Below are positions 14,018 to 21,137 of a stretch of DNA of 21,137 nt, piece by piece. The notes below the pieces were generated by a model, which was given only the letters and a program-made list of their open reading frames with translations, was not told the origin of the DNA and did no database searches. The stretch comes from JAVBKP01 sp031553975 (lineage in GTDB: Bacteria > Bacillota > Clostridia > Peptostreptococcales > Anaerovoracaceae), in contig JAVBKP010000038.1 of the NCBI GenBank assembly GCA_031553975.1, positions 1-21,137 of the forward strand, written 5' to 3'. A program made the position numbers and the translations under genes. Numbering within the stretch: position 1 is the stretch's first letter; the number at the start of each line of letters is the position of its first letter.

Positions 14018-16189
14018 TTACGCAGATAATCCTGATGTGTCAAGGATTAGGCAAATACCGCCATCTCCTAAGTGTGCACATCCAGATATACCTTTAATCT
14101 TATTGATATATTTAGAGAAGCTCTTAACTACTACTTGGTGTTCACCAATTAAGTAGTCAACAAACAGACAAATCTTATGGTCTTCATCTTTGAGCATTAC
14201 GAATATGCCTTCAGCGAAATCAGTAATTTCTGTTTGAATTCCAAACAGTTCGTGTAAACGAATTATTGAATAACATTCACCACGAACAAGTATCATCTCA
14301 TTGCCATCTGGATCCACAATAACATCTTCCATTCTTGCCTTGAAGGCCTCTTGGATAGCTGTAATTGGAAGACTGAACTTGCTTTCACCCACGCTCATAA
14401 CCATACCATTTACAATAGCAAGCGTTAGCGGAATCTTTAAGTTGATAGCACTTCCTTTGTCTTTTTCGCTTTCAATTACGACCGTACCACCGATTTTTTC
14501 TAGTTCAGCATTAACCGCATCCATACCCACGCCTCTGCCAGAGAATCCTGTAACGGCCTCTTTTGTAGACAGACCTGCTTCAAATATGAAGTTAAATGCT
14601 TCTCTATCAGTGTACTCTTCAGCTGGTTTTTTCAACGAGCCACGTTCTGCTGCTTTAGCAAGGATTTTTTCTCTATCAAGACCTTTACCGTCATCTCTAA
14701 CAATAATCCATACATCCCCACCTGCGTTTTTGGCTTCGAGGGTTACGGTACCTGTTCTTGATTTTCCTTTTGCTTCGCGCTCATCTGACTCTTCTAATCC
14801 GTGGTCGATAGCATTTCTAATTAAGTGCATCAATGGGTCAGAGATGTGTTCAATAATATTTTTATCTACTTCTGTCTCTTGTCCTATCAATACAAGATCA
14901 ACAGATTTGTTGATTTTAACACTCATATCGCGTACGATTCTGTTCATGCGCTGGAAGGTAGTAGAAAGAGGTACCATTCGAATTTCCATCACTACATCTT
15001 GAATTTCATTGATATTCTTCCTAAGCTGTCCTGCCGCTTTATCTAAAGAGTCAATCTTAAGTTCTTTTAACTCTGGATTTTGTGTAACCATGGATTCAGA
15101 GATAACAAGCTCTCCTACCAAATTCATAAGCGCATCTAGTTTTTCAACGCTCACATTGATATATTTTTGTTGCTTGCTAGCACTTGCCTCTCTCTCCACA
15201 TGAACCGCTGGTACTGCTGCCACTGGTGCAACCACATCTACTGGCTTTTCTACTGCTTGGACAAGTTCAATGACCGGTTCTTCCTCAATTAATTCAACTT
15301 CCGGTACTTGCTCCACAGCTGCTGTGATTAGATCTAACTCTCCATATTCTTTGTATGCTTGGTATTCTTCTGTTAGGTCAATAAAATCATCTCTGTTGAT
15401 GCTTTTAATATCGAACTCTTTCATAAAGGATACTTTGTCTAGCAAAGTTTTTAATTCTTCCTCACCTTGACTGCAATTAACTGCCAATTTGAAACCTTCA
15501 CTCCGAATAAATGTAATACCGTCTTTATCGTCTTCAAGGTCTTTTGGCATATGGTAGAAAACGCATCCTTCTTCATCTAAGTTATGAGCAATACCGAAGG
15601 CACGTACATTCTCCATTTGACATTCATCTTCAAAGTTAATGGTAACAGCAAAGAAATTAGGACGTAATCCAGCCTGAGCAACGTTAGGTTGTTCATTTGA
15701 TTCTGCCTTATTCTCCGTTTTTTCTACTTCTACTGCCACTTCTGTTTTTTGTTCAGGAGCAGGAGCAGGAGCAGATTCACCAGCAGCCATGAATTTTAAG
15801 GATTCTAAAAATCCTACCAAAGCAGTTCTAAGTTCTGAATTGTCAGCTGTGCTTTCAACATCATTTTGAATGCAGTCAATCTCGTCCTTCATGAAATCTA
15901 GTGAGTCAAGAATAACGCTTGTTATTTCTGTATAATTCACATTTTGAGGATGATTTGTTCTAATGTAGTCAAATAAGTCCTCTGTAACATGGGCTAATCC
16001 TGCAATTTTGTCATATTTCATCATCATTGAGTTGCCTTTGATTGTATGCATGATTCTGAAAATATCGTTGATTGCACCATCCATATTATCTGATTTTTCG
16101 CTATCGATAAGGATACCTTCTAGTTGTTCCATTAACACCATTGTCTCATGGACAAAGACGTTAATCATTGGGTCGCGTTCTTGTGACAT
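14018..16189 (-). CDS. cheA: Chemotaxis histidine kinase CheA
   Basis: CheA autophosphorylates in response to receptors and passes phosphate to CheY and CheB. The 723-residue protein has P1 with phospho-acceptor H48 (RIMHTIKGNS, about 1-130), a Pro/Ala/Glu linker, and a P2 response-regulator-binding domain (about 177-265). A second Glu/Val/Pro linker (about 290-340) leads to the P3 dimerisation helices (about 342-407). The P4 ATPase (about 408-590) has the N box HLIRNAIDHG, G1 DDGKGLD and G2 GFSGRGVGMDAV, followed by the CheW-like P5 (592-723). All catalytic boxes are intact. It is slightly longer than Bacillus CheA because of the linkers. It is first in the che operon, with GGGGAGG nine bases before ATG, and has a possible sigma-D promoter upstream. 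Confidence 0.97.
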   Translation of the reverse strand: MSQERDPMINVFVHETMVLMEQLEGILIDSEKSDNMDGAINDIFRIMHTIKGNSMMMKYDKIAGLAHVTEDLFDYIRTNHPQNVNYTEITSVILDSLDFMKDEIDCIQNDVESTADNSELRTALVGFLESLKFMAAGESAPAPAPEQKTEVAVEVEKTENKAESNEQPNVAQAGLRPNFFAVTINFEDECQMENVRAFGIAHNLDEEGCVFYHMPKDLEDDKDGITFIRSEGFKLAVNCSQGEEELKTLLDKVSFMKEFDIKSINRDDFIDLTEEYQAYKEYGELDLITAAVEQVPEVELIEEEPVIELVQAVEKPVDVVAPVAAVPAVHVEREASASKQQKYINVSVEKLDALMNLVGELVISESMVTQNPELKELKIDSLDKAAGQLRKNINEIQDVVMEIRMVPLSTTFQRMNRIVRDMSVKINKSVDLVLIGQETEVDKNIIEHISDPLMHLIRNAIDHGLEESDEREAKGKSRTGTVTLEAKNAGGDVWIIVRDDGKGLDREKILAKAAERGSLKKPAEEYTDREAFNFIFEAGLSTKEAVTGFSGRGVGMDAVNAELEKIGGTVVIESEKDKGSAINLKIPLTLAIVNGMVMSVGESKFSLPITAIQEAFKARMEDVIVDPDGNEMILVRGECYSIIRLHELFGIQTEITDFAEGIFVMLKDEDHKICLFVDYLIGEHQVVVKSFSKYINKIKGISGCAHLGDGGICLILDTSGLSA

Positions 16190-16255
16190 TTCTATTTTCC
16201 TCCCCGAACGTAGATTTATTGCATTTTTTCACACTACTATGATATATACTACCAC

Positions 16256-16285
16256 ATATCAGCTTAATGTTCTAGCTTTTTTTTA
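16256..16285 (-). promoter_or_regulatory. Possible sigma-D promoter of the che operon
   Basis: On the minus strand GCTGATAT (16263-16256) differs from the sigma-D -10 GCCGATAT at one base. An A-rich stretch includes TAAA (16285-16282), 18 bases upstream rather than the preferred 15; at 15 bases the sequence is AAAA. It lies about 67 bases before cheA, after the permease terminator. The -10 is good, the -35 uncertain. Confidence 0.55.
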
Positions 16286-16306
16286 AATTGTCCCCATTTT
16301 TTTAGC

Positions 16307-16337
16307 AAAAAAATCAGGGTGGCAAAACCCTGATTTT
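16307..16337 (-). terminator. Intrinsic terminator after the APC permease
   Basis: Perfect 11-bp stem (AAAATCAGGGT at 16310-16320 with ACCCTGATTTT at 16327-16337), 6-base loop, and seven T on the minus strand (complement of A16307-16313). It is 5 bases past the permease stop and separates it from the che operon. Confidence 0.93.
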
Positions 16338-16341
16338 CCAA

Positions 16342-18012
16342 CTATTTATTCCTTTTTGGCTCTACTTTCGATCCAATAATCCAAAAAATCACTCCGAGCG
16401 CTACGAATACAACGGTAGCGACCCCTATAGCGGATAGCATGGCGTCGAAGTTTGAAAGCAGTCCAGACCCATATTCCTCTGGATAGTATTCATAGGCCCA
16501 TCCGCCTTCATAATATCTTAACCATGGCACCGCAATGGCTCCCATCGCTGCAAATATAAAAAATAGCTGTGATGTTCTCTTGACATCACCAACTGCAAGT
16601 TTAGTTTTGCTGTTAATTGGATATTTTACGGCATCAACTTTGGCTAAACCACCGTATTTTCTCTTCCAAAAGAAGTATATGATTGGTCCCGTTAGTACCC
16701 CTAACATTCCTCCTATGAAATAATCAGTCCCACTGATAAACATAAGTGCAAACGCAATAAATATAGGCACTATACATACTAGCAGCAACACGGGGAATCC
16801 ACCTGGGATTCTAAATTTGTATTCGCTCTTATGCAATCTTTTTCTTAAAATCAAGGCAGAGATATACACCATAACATAAGATGACACCAACATAAATACA
16901 TCTACAACTATGATCGTAGAGAACTTAAGGTTGCATAGAATCAAACTAGCAATTCCCATAGATAGCACTGCCACATATGGCACCCCATGCTTTTTATCGC
17001 ATTTAACAAGAATCGGTGGCGCTAAATGGTCATCTGCTAAGACGAAGAATCCCCGCGACCCTGATGCAATATATGCGTTAAAAATAGACGAGTTGGCCAC
17101 CACTGCTACCAACACAAAGAATGCGCCGAAGGCTGGTCCCCAAAATGTAGTTACAACGTCTGAATATCCTAACGTTCCAGATTCTGATCCCCAATTTTGC
17201 CACTGTCCCATGGAGGCAAGTCCTGCCATAGTTGGGAAAATATACAATGACATCACAAGTGGCACACTGATAATGGTTGCCTTTGTAATCAGCTGTGGGT
17301 TTCTAAGTTCCCCCGCCATGGTAGACATGGATTCATATCCTGCATACTGCCATGTGGCAATAGCAAGCCCCGCGCCTATGTAGTAGACCCAGTCATTAAA
17401 TCCAATGCCATGAATTCCCATGATTTCGCCATCTGCTGTAAACGGAATAAAAGGGTTTGTCTGCCAATTTAAAATTCCACATATTGCAATCATAGCAAAA
17501 GCCACAATAACAAGAATGGATAAAAGCGAACTGATGAGTCCAACATCTTTAATGCCTCTGAGATTAAAGTATGTAAATACTATAATAAAAATCGCTTTAA
17601 CCACGAAGGATTCCATGGTGTTTAAATGAAACTGACCCGCAAGATAATTACCAATTAAGACCACATATACTGTATTGTCTATATAAATTGAGACGGTTCT
17701 CCACCATCCCGCTTGAAATCCCCAAAACTCTCCAAGAGCTTCCTGCACCCATTTATAATATCCACCCTCTTGCGGCCTAGCAGAGCCTAATTCAGACGCT
17801 ACCAGCCCAAAAGGCAGTCCCCATATAAACGGTAAAATTATGAGCAACATCAGTGCTACACCCGGGCCTGATTCGGGGATCATCTCCTCGATACCATATG
17901 CCCCGCCCGCTACCAAGCAGAAGATCATAAATACTACTGTATGTAGTTTAACATCGTGCTTCTTTAAAAGATTTTGATTCATTTCCGACATTTTTGCTAT
18001 CAACCCTTTCAT
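16342..18012 (-). CDS. APC-superfamily amino acid/polyamine permease
   Basis: A 556-residue polytopic membrane transporter with about 12 hydrophobic segments. The first has the APC motif (GGAYGIEEMIPESGPG), followed by LPFIWGLPFGLVASELGSA, EGGYYKWVQEALGEFWGFQA and DNTVYVVLIGNYL. This pattern is close to what I recall of plant polyamine-uptake transporters (PUT/LAT group) and bacterial relatives, so proton-coupled polyamine or amino acid uptake is the best guess; the substrate is unproven. A soluble insertion-like segment (about 455-480) separates the last helices. The ATG at 18012 has GGAG very close by; ATG at 17991 is an alternative start that would remove seven residues. It has its own terminator and is not part of the che operon. 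Confidence 0.88.
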   Translation of the reverse strand: MKGLIAKMSEMNQNLLKKHDVKLHTVVFMIFCLVAGGAYGIEEMIPESGPGVALMLLIILPFIWGLPFGLVASELGSARPQEGGYYKWVQEALGEFWGFQAGWWRTVSIYIDNTVYVVLIGNYLAGQFHLNTMESFVVKAIFIIVFTYFNLRGIKDVGLISSLLSILVIVAFAMIAICGILNWQTNPFIPFTADGEIMGIHGIGFNDWVYYIGAGLAIATWQYAGYESMSTMAGELRNPQLITKATIISVPLVMSLYIFPTMAGLASMGQWQNWGSESGTLGYSDVVTTFWGPAFGAFFVLVAVVANSSIFNAYIASGSRGFFVLADDHLAPPILVKCDKKHGVPYVAVLSMGIASLILCNLKFSTIIVVDVFMLVSSYVMVYISALILRKRLHKSEYKFRIPGGFPVLLLVCIVPIFIAFALMFISGTDYFIGGMLGVLTGPIIYFFWKRKYGGLAKVDAVKYPINSKTKLAVGDVKRTSQLFFIFAAMGAIAVPWLRYYEGGWAYEYYPEEYGSGLLSNFDAMLSAIGVATVVFVALGVIFWIIGSKVEPKRNK

Positions 18013-18062
18013 TCTCCGTCAGATGCTGAACTTGTCCAACATTTGGCGGGGACCACATAAAG

Positions 18063-18098
18063 GCTTGAAAATGTGGGCAAAGCCCACCTTATTCAAGC
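18063..18098 (-). terminator. Two-part hairpin after the TSCPD gene, possible terminator
   Basis: Outer stem GCTTGAA (18063-18069) with TTCAAGC (18092-18098) and inner stem GTGGGC (18073-18078) with GCCCAC (18082-18087), separated by small internal loops. On the minus strand only ATTTTC follows the inner stem, so termination may be partial. It lies between the TSCPD gene and the permease and could let some read-through into the permease. Confidence 0.55.
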
Positions 18099-18113
18099 AA
18101 CTATATACACCAA

Positions 18114-18359
18114 TTAATTATTATTTAAAGACTGTTTTAACGCTGTTGCAAGCTGTGCTGGGCAAGATGTGCCTCGTCCGTCGCAATCTATGTCAGAGAA
18201 TTTTTCTATGACTTCTTCCGGGGTTAATCCTTCTGCCAGTTTTGCTATCCCTTGAAGACTGCCACTACAACCATTTAAAAACTCCACATTTCTTAATTTG
18301 CCTTCTACGATGTCGTATGTAATCGATTTTGAACAAACACCTTTTGTTTTGTATTCCAT
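18114..18359 (-). CDS. Small TSCPD-domain protein (TIGR03905-like)
   Basis: An 81-residue protein with the TSCPD motif as T-S-C-P-A-Q-L (about residues 64-70) and the preceding FLNGCSGSLQGIAKLAEGL segment. The same domain occurs at the C-terminus of class II ribonucleotide reductase (NrdJ), where its cysteines are thought to bind metal or act in redox. The stand-alone form is common in Clostridia and has no firmly known role. Four cysteines (C9, C31, C59, C66) are visible. It follows bofA by 12 bases and is probably co-transcribed with it. Confidence 0.88.
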   Translation of the reverse strand: MEYKTKGVCSKSITYDIVEGKLRNVEFLNGCSGSLQGIAKLAEGLTPEEVIEKFSDIDCDGRGTSCPAQLATALKQSLNNN

Positions 18360-18371
18360 TTTTTCTCTCCT

Positions 18372-18647
18372 CTACCTTAAAAAATATTCATATAATCCTA
18401 ACAATGCAACGCCTGGTATTCCTAAAACCCCAGTGACTACCGCTGAAATAATATTAATCGGTATATGTAGTCCTACAGGTGCTGCCACAAAGTTAAGCAC
18501 AAATAGTCCAACCGCTCCAATTATACTATTAAACACGAGTTTCATAATCATTTTGATCGGGAACATAAATATATACCCGATTACGTATAACGCCAAAATT
18601 CCAATTCCATAAGCTAACATTATTCCCAGTTCTTGACCCATCGCCAT
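18372..18647 (-). CDS. bofA: BofA-family membrane protein (pro-sigma-K processing inhibitor homologue)
   Basis: A 91-residue hydrophobic protein with two to three membrane segments. The family core is clear: LVFNSIIGAVGLFVLNFVAA, PVGLHIPINIISAVVTGVLG and IPGVALLGLYEYFL. In Bacillus sporulation BofA holds the SpoIVFB protease inactive in the mother-cell membrane around the forespore. Many Clostridia keep bofA next to recR even where sigma-K control differs, so a sporulation role is likely but not shown here. Start ATG has GAGGTGAG eight bases upstream. In Bacillus the order is dnaX-ybaB-recR-yaaL-bofA on one strand; here yaaL is inverted, which cuts bofA off from the recR transcript. Confidence 0.93.
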   Translation of the reverse strand: MAMGQELGIMLAYGIGILALYVIGYIFMFPIKMIMKLVFNSIIGAVGLFVLNFVAAPVGLHIPINIISAVVTGVLGIPGVALLGLYEYFLR

Positions 18648-18699
18648 AGTTTCTCACCTCACATATTCGTTTTTTTAGTTTATGTCCGTTTTTTTTAAT

Positions 18700-18727
18700 T
18701 TATTAGCATAAAAAAACGTTAAACCAA
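18700..18727 (-). promoter_or_regulatory. Putative promoter of bofA
   Basis: On the minus strand TTGGTT (18727-18722) and TAATAA (18705-18700) are 16 bases apart, and TGC before the -10 forms an extended -10. This would give bofA its own sigma-A start, about 52 bases upstream of ATG. The gap is AT-rich, so chance matches are likely; I see no good sigma-E match. Confidence 0.4.
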
Positions 18728-18768
18728 AATACTATAGTAAGAAACTTTTTTACATGGGGGAAATAACA

Positions 18769-19074
18769 ATGGATAATAACACTGAAAATCAAAATCAGAA
18801 TCGTTTTGGTGGTGTAGTAAGCGCCGCCAATAACACATATAATAAATTATTCGCTAACACATCTAGACTGACACCGAATCAACAACTGCTAAAGGAAATT
18901 GACAAAGCCAAGAATGATTGGCTACAAGCTGAATCCATATTCAACGAAGCCCTCGATAACACTTTGATTGATCACGCTATCTATGATATGATGGCGGCCA
19001 AAACCCGTTACTCCTTTCTACTGAAAAAAGCAAGAGAGCAAGGGGTAAGTGGCAATGACTTTACAATGCAATAG
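18769..19074 (+). CDS. yaaL: DUF2508 (YaaL-like) protein, inverted within the recR-bofA cluster
   Basis: A 101-residue, soluble, charged protein matching the DUF2508 pattern: LLKEIDKAKNDWLQAESIFN, then NTLIDHAIYDMMAAKTRYS and FLLKKAREQG. Function is unknown in any species. The ATG at 18769 is chosen because GGGGG lies eight bases before it; the in-frame ATG at 18754 has no ribosome site. It is the only plus-strand gene in the window. Its TAG stop touches the recR TAA with no base between, and no hairpin separates them, so the two transcripts should overlap at their 3' ends. It is divergent from bofA. The first 25 residues are Asn/Gln-rich. Confidence 0.88.
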   Translation: MDNNTENQNQNRFGGVVSAANNTYNKLFANTSRLTPNQQLLKEIDKAKNDWLQAESIFNEALDNTLIDHAIYDMMAAKTRYSFLLKKAREQGVSGNDFTMQ

Positions 19075-19674
19075 TTAGACTTCTCTACGGCCTTCTAATG
19101 CCTTTGATAGGGTTACTTCGTCAGCGTACTCTAAGTCCCCACCAACAGGTATTCCATGGGCAATTCGTGTAACTTTAATCCCAGCTGGTTTTAAAAGCCG
19201 GGCGATGTACATGGAGGTGGCCTCTCCTTCTATGTTAGGATTGGTGGCCAAAACCACTTCCTCTACGTCTGTGCTTTGCAGCCTGATAATGAGCGATTTT
19301 AAATTTATATCGTCTGGTCCTATGCCATCCATTGGTGATATAGCGCCGTGAAGCACATGGTATAACCCGTCAAACTCTTTGATTCGCTCCATGGCAATTA
19401 CATCTTTTGGATTTTCTACAACACAGATTATTCCTTGTTTTCGATTCTTATCTGCGCAGATTGCACAAGGGTCCTCATCTGTCAAGTTGCCACATACAGT
19501 GCAATATTTTAGATTTTTTTTTGCATCAATGATGGCCTCTGCAATATCTGTTGCACTTTTTTCAGACAGTGATAATATATGGAAAGCCAAGCGCTGGGCG
19601 CTCTTTCCTCCGATGCCAGGCAATTTTGACAATTCTTCAATTAACCTAGCTAGTGGTTTTGCGTAATATTTCAT
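19075..19674 (-). CDS. recR: Recombination mediator protein RecR
   Basis: RecR works with RecO/RecF to load RecA at gaps. The 199-residue protein has the helix-hairpin-helix LPGIGGKSAQRLAFH (residues 18-32), a C4 zinc finger (C58, C61, C70, C73), a Toprim domain beginning IICVVENPKDVIAME, and the C-terminal ARLLKPAGIKVTRIAHGIP followed by VGGDLEYADEVTLSKAL. The ATG lies one base after the ybaB stop with no strong ribosome site, so translation depends on ybaB. There is no terminator between recR and the convergent yaaL gene. Confidence 0.98.
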   Translation of the reverse strand: MKYYAKPLARLIEELSKLPGIGGKSAQRLAFHILSLSEKSATDIAEAIIDAKKNLKYCTVCGNLTDEDPCAICADKNRKQGIICVVENPKDVIAMERIKEFDGLYHVLHGAISPMDGIGPDDINLKSLIIRLQSTDVEEVVLATNPNIEGEATSMYIARLLKPAGIKVTRIAHGIPVGGDLEYADEVTLSKALEGRREV

Positions 19675-19675
19675 A

Positions 19676-20053
19676 TTACATCAGCCCAGGAATAGAAAGC
19701 CCACCTGTCAGTTTGCCCATCTCCTGCTGCGAATCCTCATCCGCTTGTCGAATCACTTCATTTACTGACGCTACGATTAGGTCTTGTAACATTTCCATAT
19801 CATCTGGGTCTACGATTTCAGGCTTTAGTATGACACTAACAAGTTCCTTTTTTCCGTTTGCTTTCACTGTGATGGCACCGCCACCTGCTGTGGCCACATA
19901 TTCTCGTTCTTCTAACTCGCTTTGGATTTGCTCCATTTGCCTTTGCATGACTTGCATTTGCTGCATTTGTTTTTGCATATTGCCGCCACCCATGGCCCCG
20001 CCACCGCTGCCGCCGCTACTTGGTTTTTTACCCGCTCTCATACCTTTTCCCAT
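19676..20053 (-). CDS. ybaB: YbaB/EbfC nucleoid-associated protein
   Basis: A small DNA-binding dimer, 125 residues, always found between dnaX and recR in Firmicutes. The core (about 26-110) shows the long coiled helix starting MQKQMQQMQVMQRQMEQIQ, the strand VATAGGGAITVKANGKKELV and VILKPEIVDPDDMEMLQDLI. The N-terminus carries an added, Gly/Ser-rich basic extension (about 1-24) not typical of the ~105-residue family members. AGGAGG eight bases upstream supports the ATG. Confidence 0.95.
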   Translation of the reverse strand: MGKGMRAGKKPSSGGSGGGAMGGGNMQKQMQQMQVMQRQMEQIQSELEEREYVATAGGGAITVKANGKKELVSVILKPEIVDPDDMEMLQDLIVASVNEVIRQADEDSQQEMGKLTGGLSIPGLM

Positions 20054-20072
20054 ATCAATTACCTCCTCTAAA

Positions 20073-21137
20073 TTAATCTGTGATTGTTAACTTATCTGTA
20101 TCTAAAAACTTTCCCAGTTGATCCATGAGTTCATCATGTTTTTCAGTTCCTAGGTTCAAATTCTCAATTGGTTTTGTCCCAGAACTGCATTGGACTTTCA
20201 AATTCTTGCCTGTTAAATCTTTGACAATATCTCTAATTAAATCCGCATTTTGCTCAACACAAGTTACCTTTGGCGCACTTTCGGCTGACAGGGTAATGGT
20301 CTTATCATCCATCCCTATTATGCCAACGCCTTTAGCCAGCATATTGAATGTGATTTTTTTAGCCACACCCGCTCTGAATATCTTAGCCCACAATTCATCG
20401 TGTGACATATTTATCTCCAATGAGGGCGCCATCGCTTGAGGTAGTGGGGGCCTGGTCTCCTGAGGCAGCGGCATTTTCGTCTGTGGTGGTGCAGGCATCT
20501 GCTGCGGAGTCACACCCGCTATTAGAACGCCTTTGGCCATCTTGCCTTCTAGTTCTGCCACTCTGGCAACTAGCGCATCAATACTAGCATCCTCTGTCAA
20601 ATCTGTCAGCTTGATAGCGGCCAATTCTAAGAGTATCCGTGGCTGTGTTGACCATCTAGCATCGGCAGAGGCCTTTGACAATTCCCTTATGGCTATATTG
20701 ATGAATTCCATGGAAGAGTTTTCGCTTTGGGCTTTAATTTTCTCCACATTTTCGCAAGATAAGTTCATTATATCTTCTAATTTGCTTGCGTACTTGGCTA
20801 TCATTAGGTTCCTAAAGTGGTAGATCCAGTCTTTGATGAACTGCCTAATGTCTTTCCCATCTGTGGCAATATGATCTATAATCATCAATGCATCTGTGGC
20901 GGATTTTCTAATCAGCGCATCAGATATTTGGAGGAATGTCTCTTCCCCCGCAGTTCCCAGGAGTTCTACCACATCTTTTCTCGTGACTTTGCCCTGGATG
21001 GCAGAAAAACACTGATCCAAAATACTCAACGCATCCCTCATGGCACCGTCTGCATTGGCAGCAATTAGCGCAAGGGCTCCTTCTTCAATCTCTATGTGGT
21101 TGTGATGACAGATTTCTTGTAATCTGTCTATTATTTC
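20073..21137 (-). CDS. dnaX: DNA polymerase III subunit gamma/tau, C-terminal part (runs off right edge)
   Basis: DnaX is the clamp-loader ATPase subunit. The frame is open through base 21137, so the first visible residues (EIIDRLQEICHHNHIEIEEG then ALALIAANADGAMRDALSIL) are the end of the AAA+ module; the P-loop lies outside the window. An in-frame ATG at 21041 falls in the DGAMRDALS sensor-2 region and is not a start. Domain III follows, then a Pro/Gln/Met-rich linker (about 20400-20520) and a short tau-type C-terminal domain. A run of seven A on the coding strand (complement of T20354-20360) lies near the end. It heads the dnaX-ybaB-recR cluster. Confidence 0.96.
   Translation of the reverse strand, partial: EIIDRLQEICHHNHIEIEEGALALIAANADGAMRDALSILDQCFSAIQGKVTRKDVVELLGTAGEETFLQISDALIRKSATDALMIIDHIATDGKDIRQFIKDWIYHFRNLMIAKYASKLEDIMNLSCENVEKIKAQSENSSMEFINIAIRELSKASADARWSTQPRILLELAAIKLTDLTEDASIDALVARVAELEGKMAKGVLIAGVTPQQMPAPPQTKMPLPQETRPPLPQAMAPSLEINMSHDELWAKIFRAGVAKKITFNMLAKGVGIIGMDDKTITLSAESAPKVTCVEQNADLIRDIVKDLTGKNLKVQCSSGTKPIENLNLGTEKHDELMDQLGKFLDTDKLTITD

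Noticed and set aside
14005..14043. Upstream ATG for cheW, giving a 179-residue protein
   Set aside because: It would start inside cheA without a ribosome site, whereas ATG at 14004 has GAGGGAGG at proper distance.
14301..15002. Long plus-strand open frame (233 codons) opposite cheA
   Set aside because: It lies wholly antisense to the well-conserved CheA P3-P5 region, encodes a low-complexity Ser/Thr/Ile-rich sequence without recognisable motifs, and follows from the codon use of the real gene.
15750..15775. Hexanucleotide repeat in cheA (AGGAGC units)
   Set aside because: Only about three copies, encoding the ordinary Ala-Pro linker between P1 and P2; no sign of a mobile or phase-variable element.
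20073..21041. Internal ATG at 21041 as the start of a 322-residue protein
   Set aside because: The frame continues upstream to the window edge with clear DnaX sequence, so the gene is a right-truncated dnaX, not a short protein.
1..21137. CRISPR arrays, tRNA/rRNA genes, insertion sequences, prophage or toxin-antitoxin genes
   Set aside because: I looked for direct repeats with spacers, cloverleaf-like sequence with conserved T-arm, transposase motifs and terminal inverted repeats, and found none; intergenic gaps are all about 155 bases or shorter.

Overview
The window looks like chromosome from a motile, low-to-moderate-GC member of the Clostridia (Firmicutes). The pointers are Bacillus/Clostridium-type proteins: FliY with a CheC-like domain, a FliW/CsrA pair, a FlgM anti-sigma factor, BofA and a YaaL-like DUF2508 protein. 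Strong AGGAGG ribosome binding sites and a Bacillus-type LexA box agree. BofA suggests a spore-forming ancestry. A Lachnospirales-like lineage is plausible but I cannot fix the genus. All genes but one lie on the minus strand, so the transcription order below runs from high to low coordinates.

Replication/repair block (18.1-21.1 kb): the C-terminal part of dnaX (open at the right edge), ybaB and recR form the classical dnaX-ybaB-recR cluster. A DUF2508 gene (yaaL-like) follows, but it is inverted and converges on recR with no gap. Then come bofA (divergent from yaaL) and a small TSCPD-domain protein. An APC-family permease, related in sequence to plant polyamine-uptake transporters, comes next and ends at a strong terminator.

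Chemotaxis/switch operon (8.8-16.2 kb): cheA, cheW, cheR, cheB, cheY, fliM and fliY, tightly spaced, with a possible sigma-D (sigma-28) promoter before cheA and a clear intrinsic terminator after fliY. CheA/CheW take the receptor signal, CheR/CheB adapt receptors by methylation, CheY carries phosphate to FliM, and FliY is a switch protein with two CheY-P phosphatase sites. FliY carries an unusual Met/Gln/Pro/Tyr-rich repeat linker.

Late flagellar block (4.5-8.8 kb): a near-perfect sigma-D promoter drives flgM, flgN, flgK and flgL, followed by fliW and csrA. These are the anti-sigma factor, the hook-junction chaperone, two hook-filament junction proteins, and the FliW-CsrA partner switch that tunes flagellin translation. 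A saccharopine-dehydrogenase-family gene (carboxynorspermidine dehydrogenase-like) follows csrA with a GTG start one base after the csrA stop, and ends at a terminator.

Left end (0-3.1 kb): an MBOAT/AlgI-like O-acyltransferase and a DHHW (AlgX/DltD-like) partner, with their own sigma-A-like promoter, probably O-acetylate a cell-surface or extracellular glycan. The start of uvrB follows under a LexA-box promoter. I found no intergenic gap longer than about 155 bases, and no tRNA, rRNA, CRISPR array, insertion sequence or prophage gene. Most of the window is orthodox. The points worth a second look are the inverted yaaL gene, the FliY linker, possible CsrA autoregulation, several structured intergenic elements, and the two possible polyamine-related genes.
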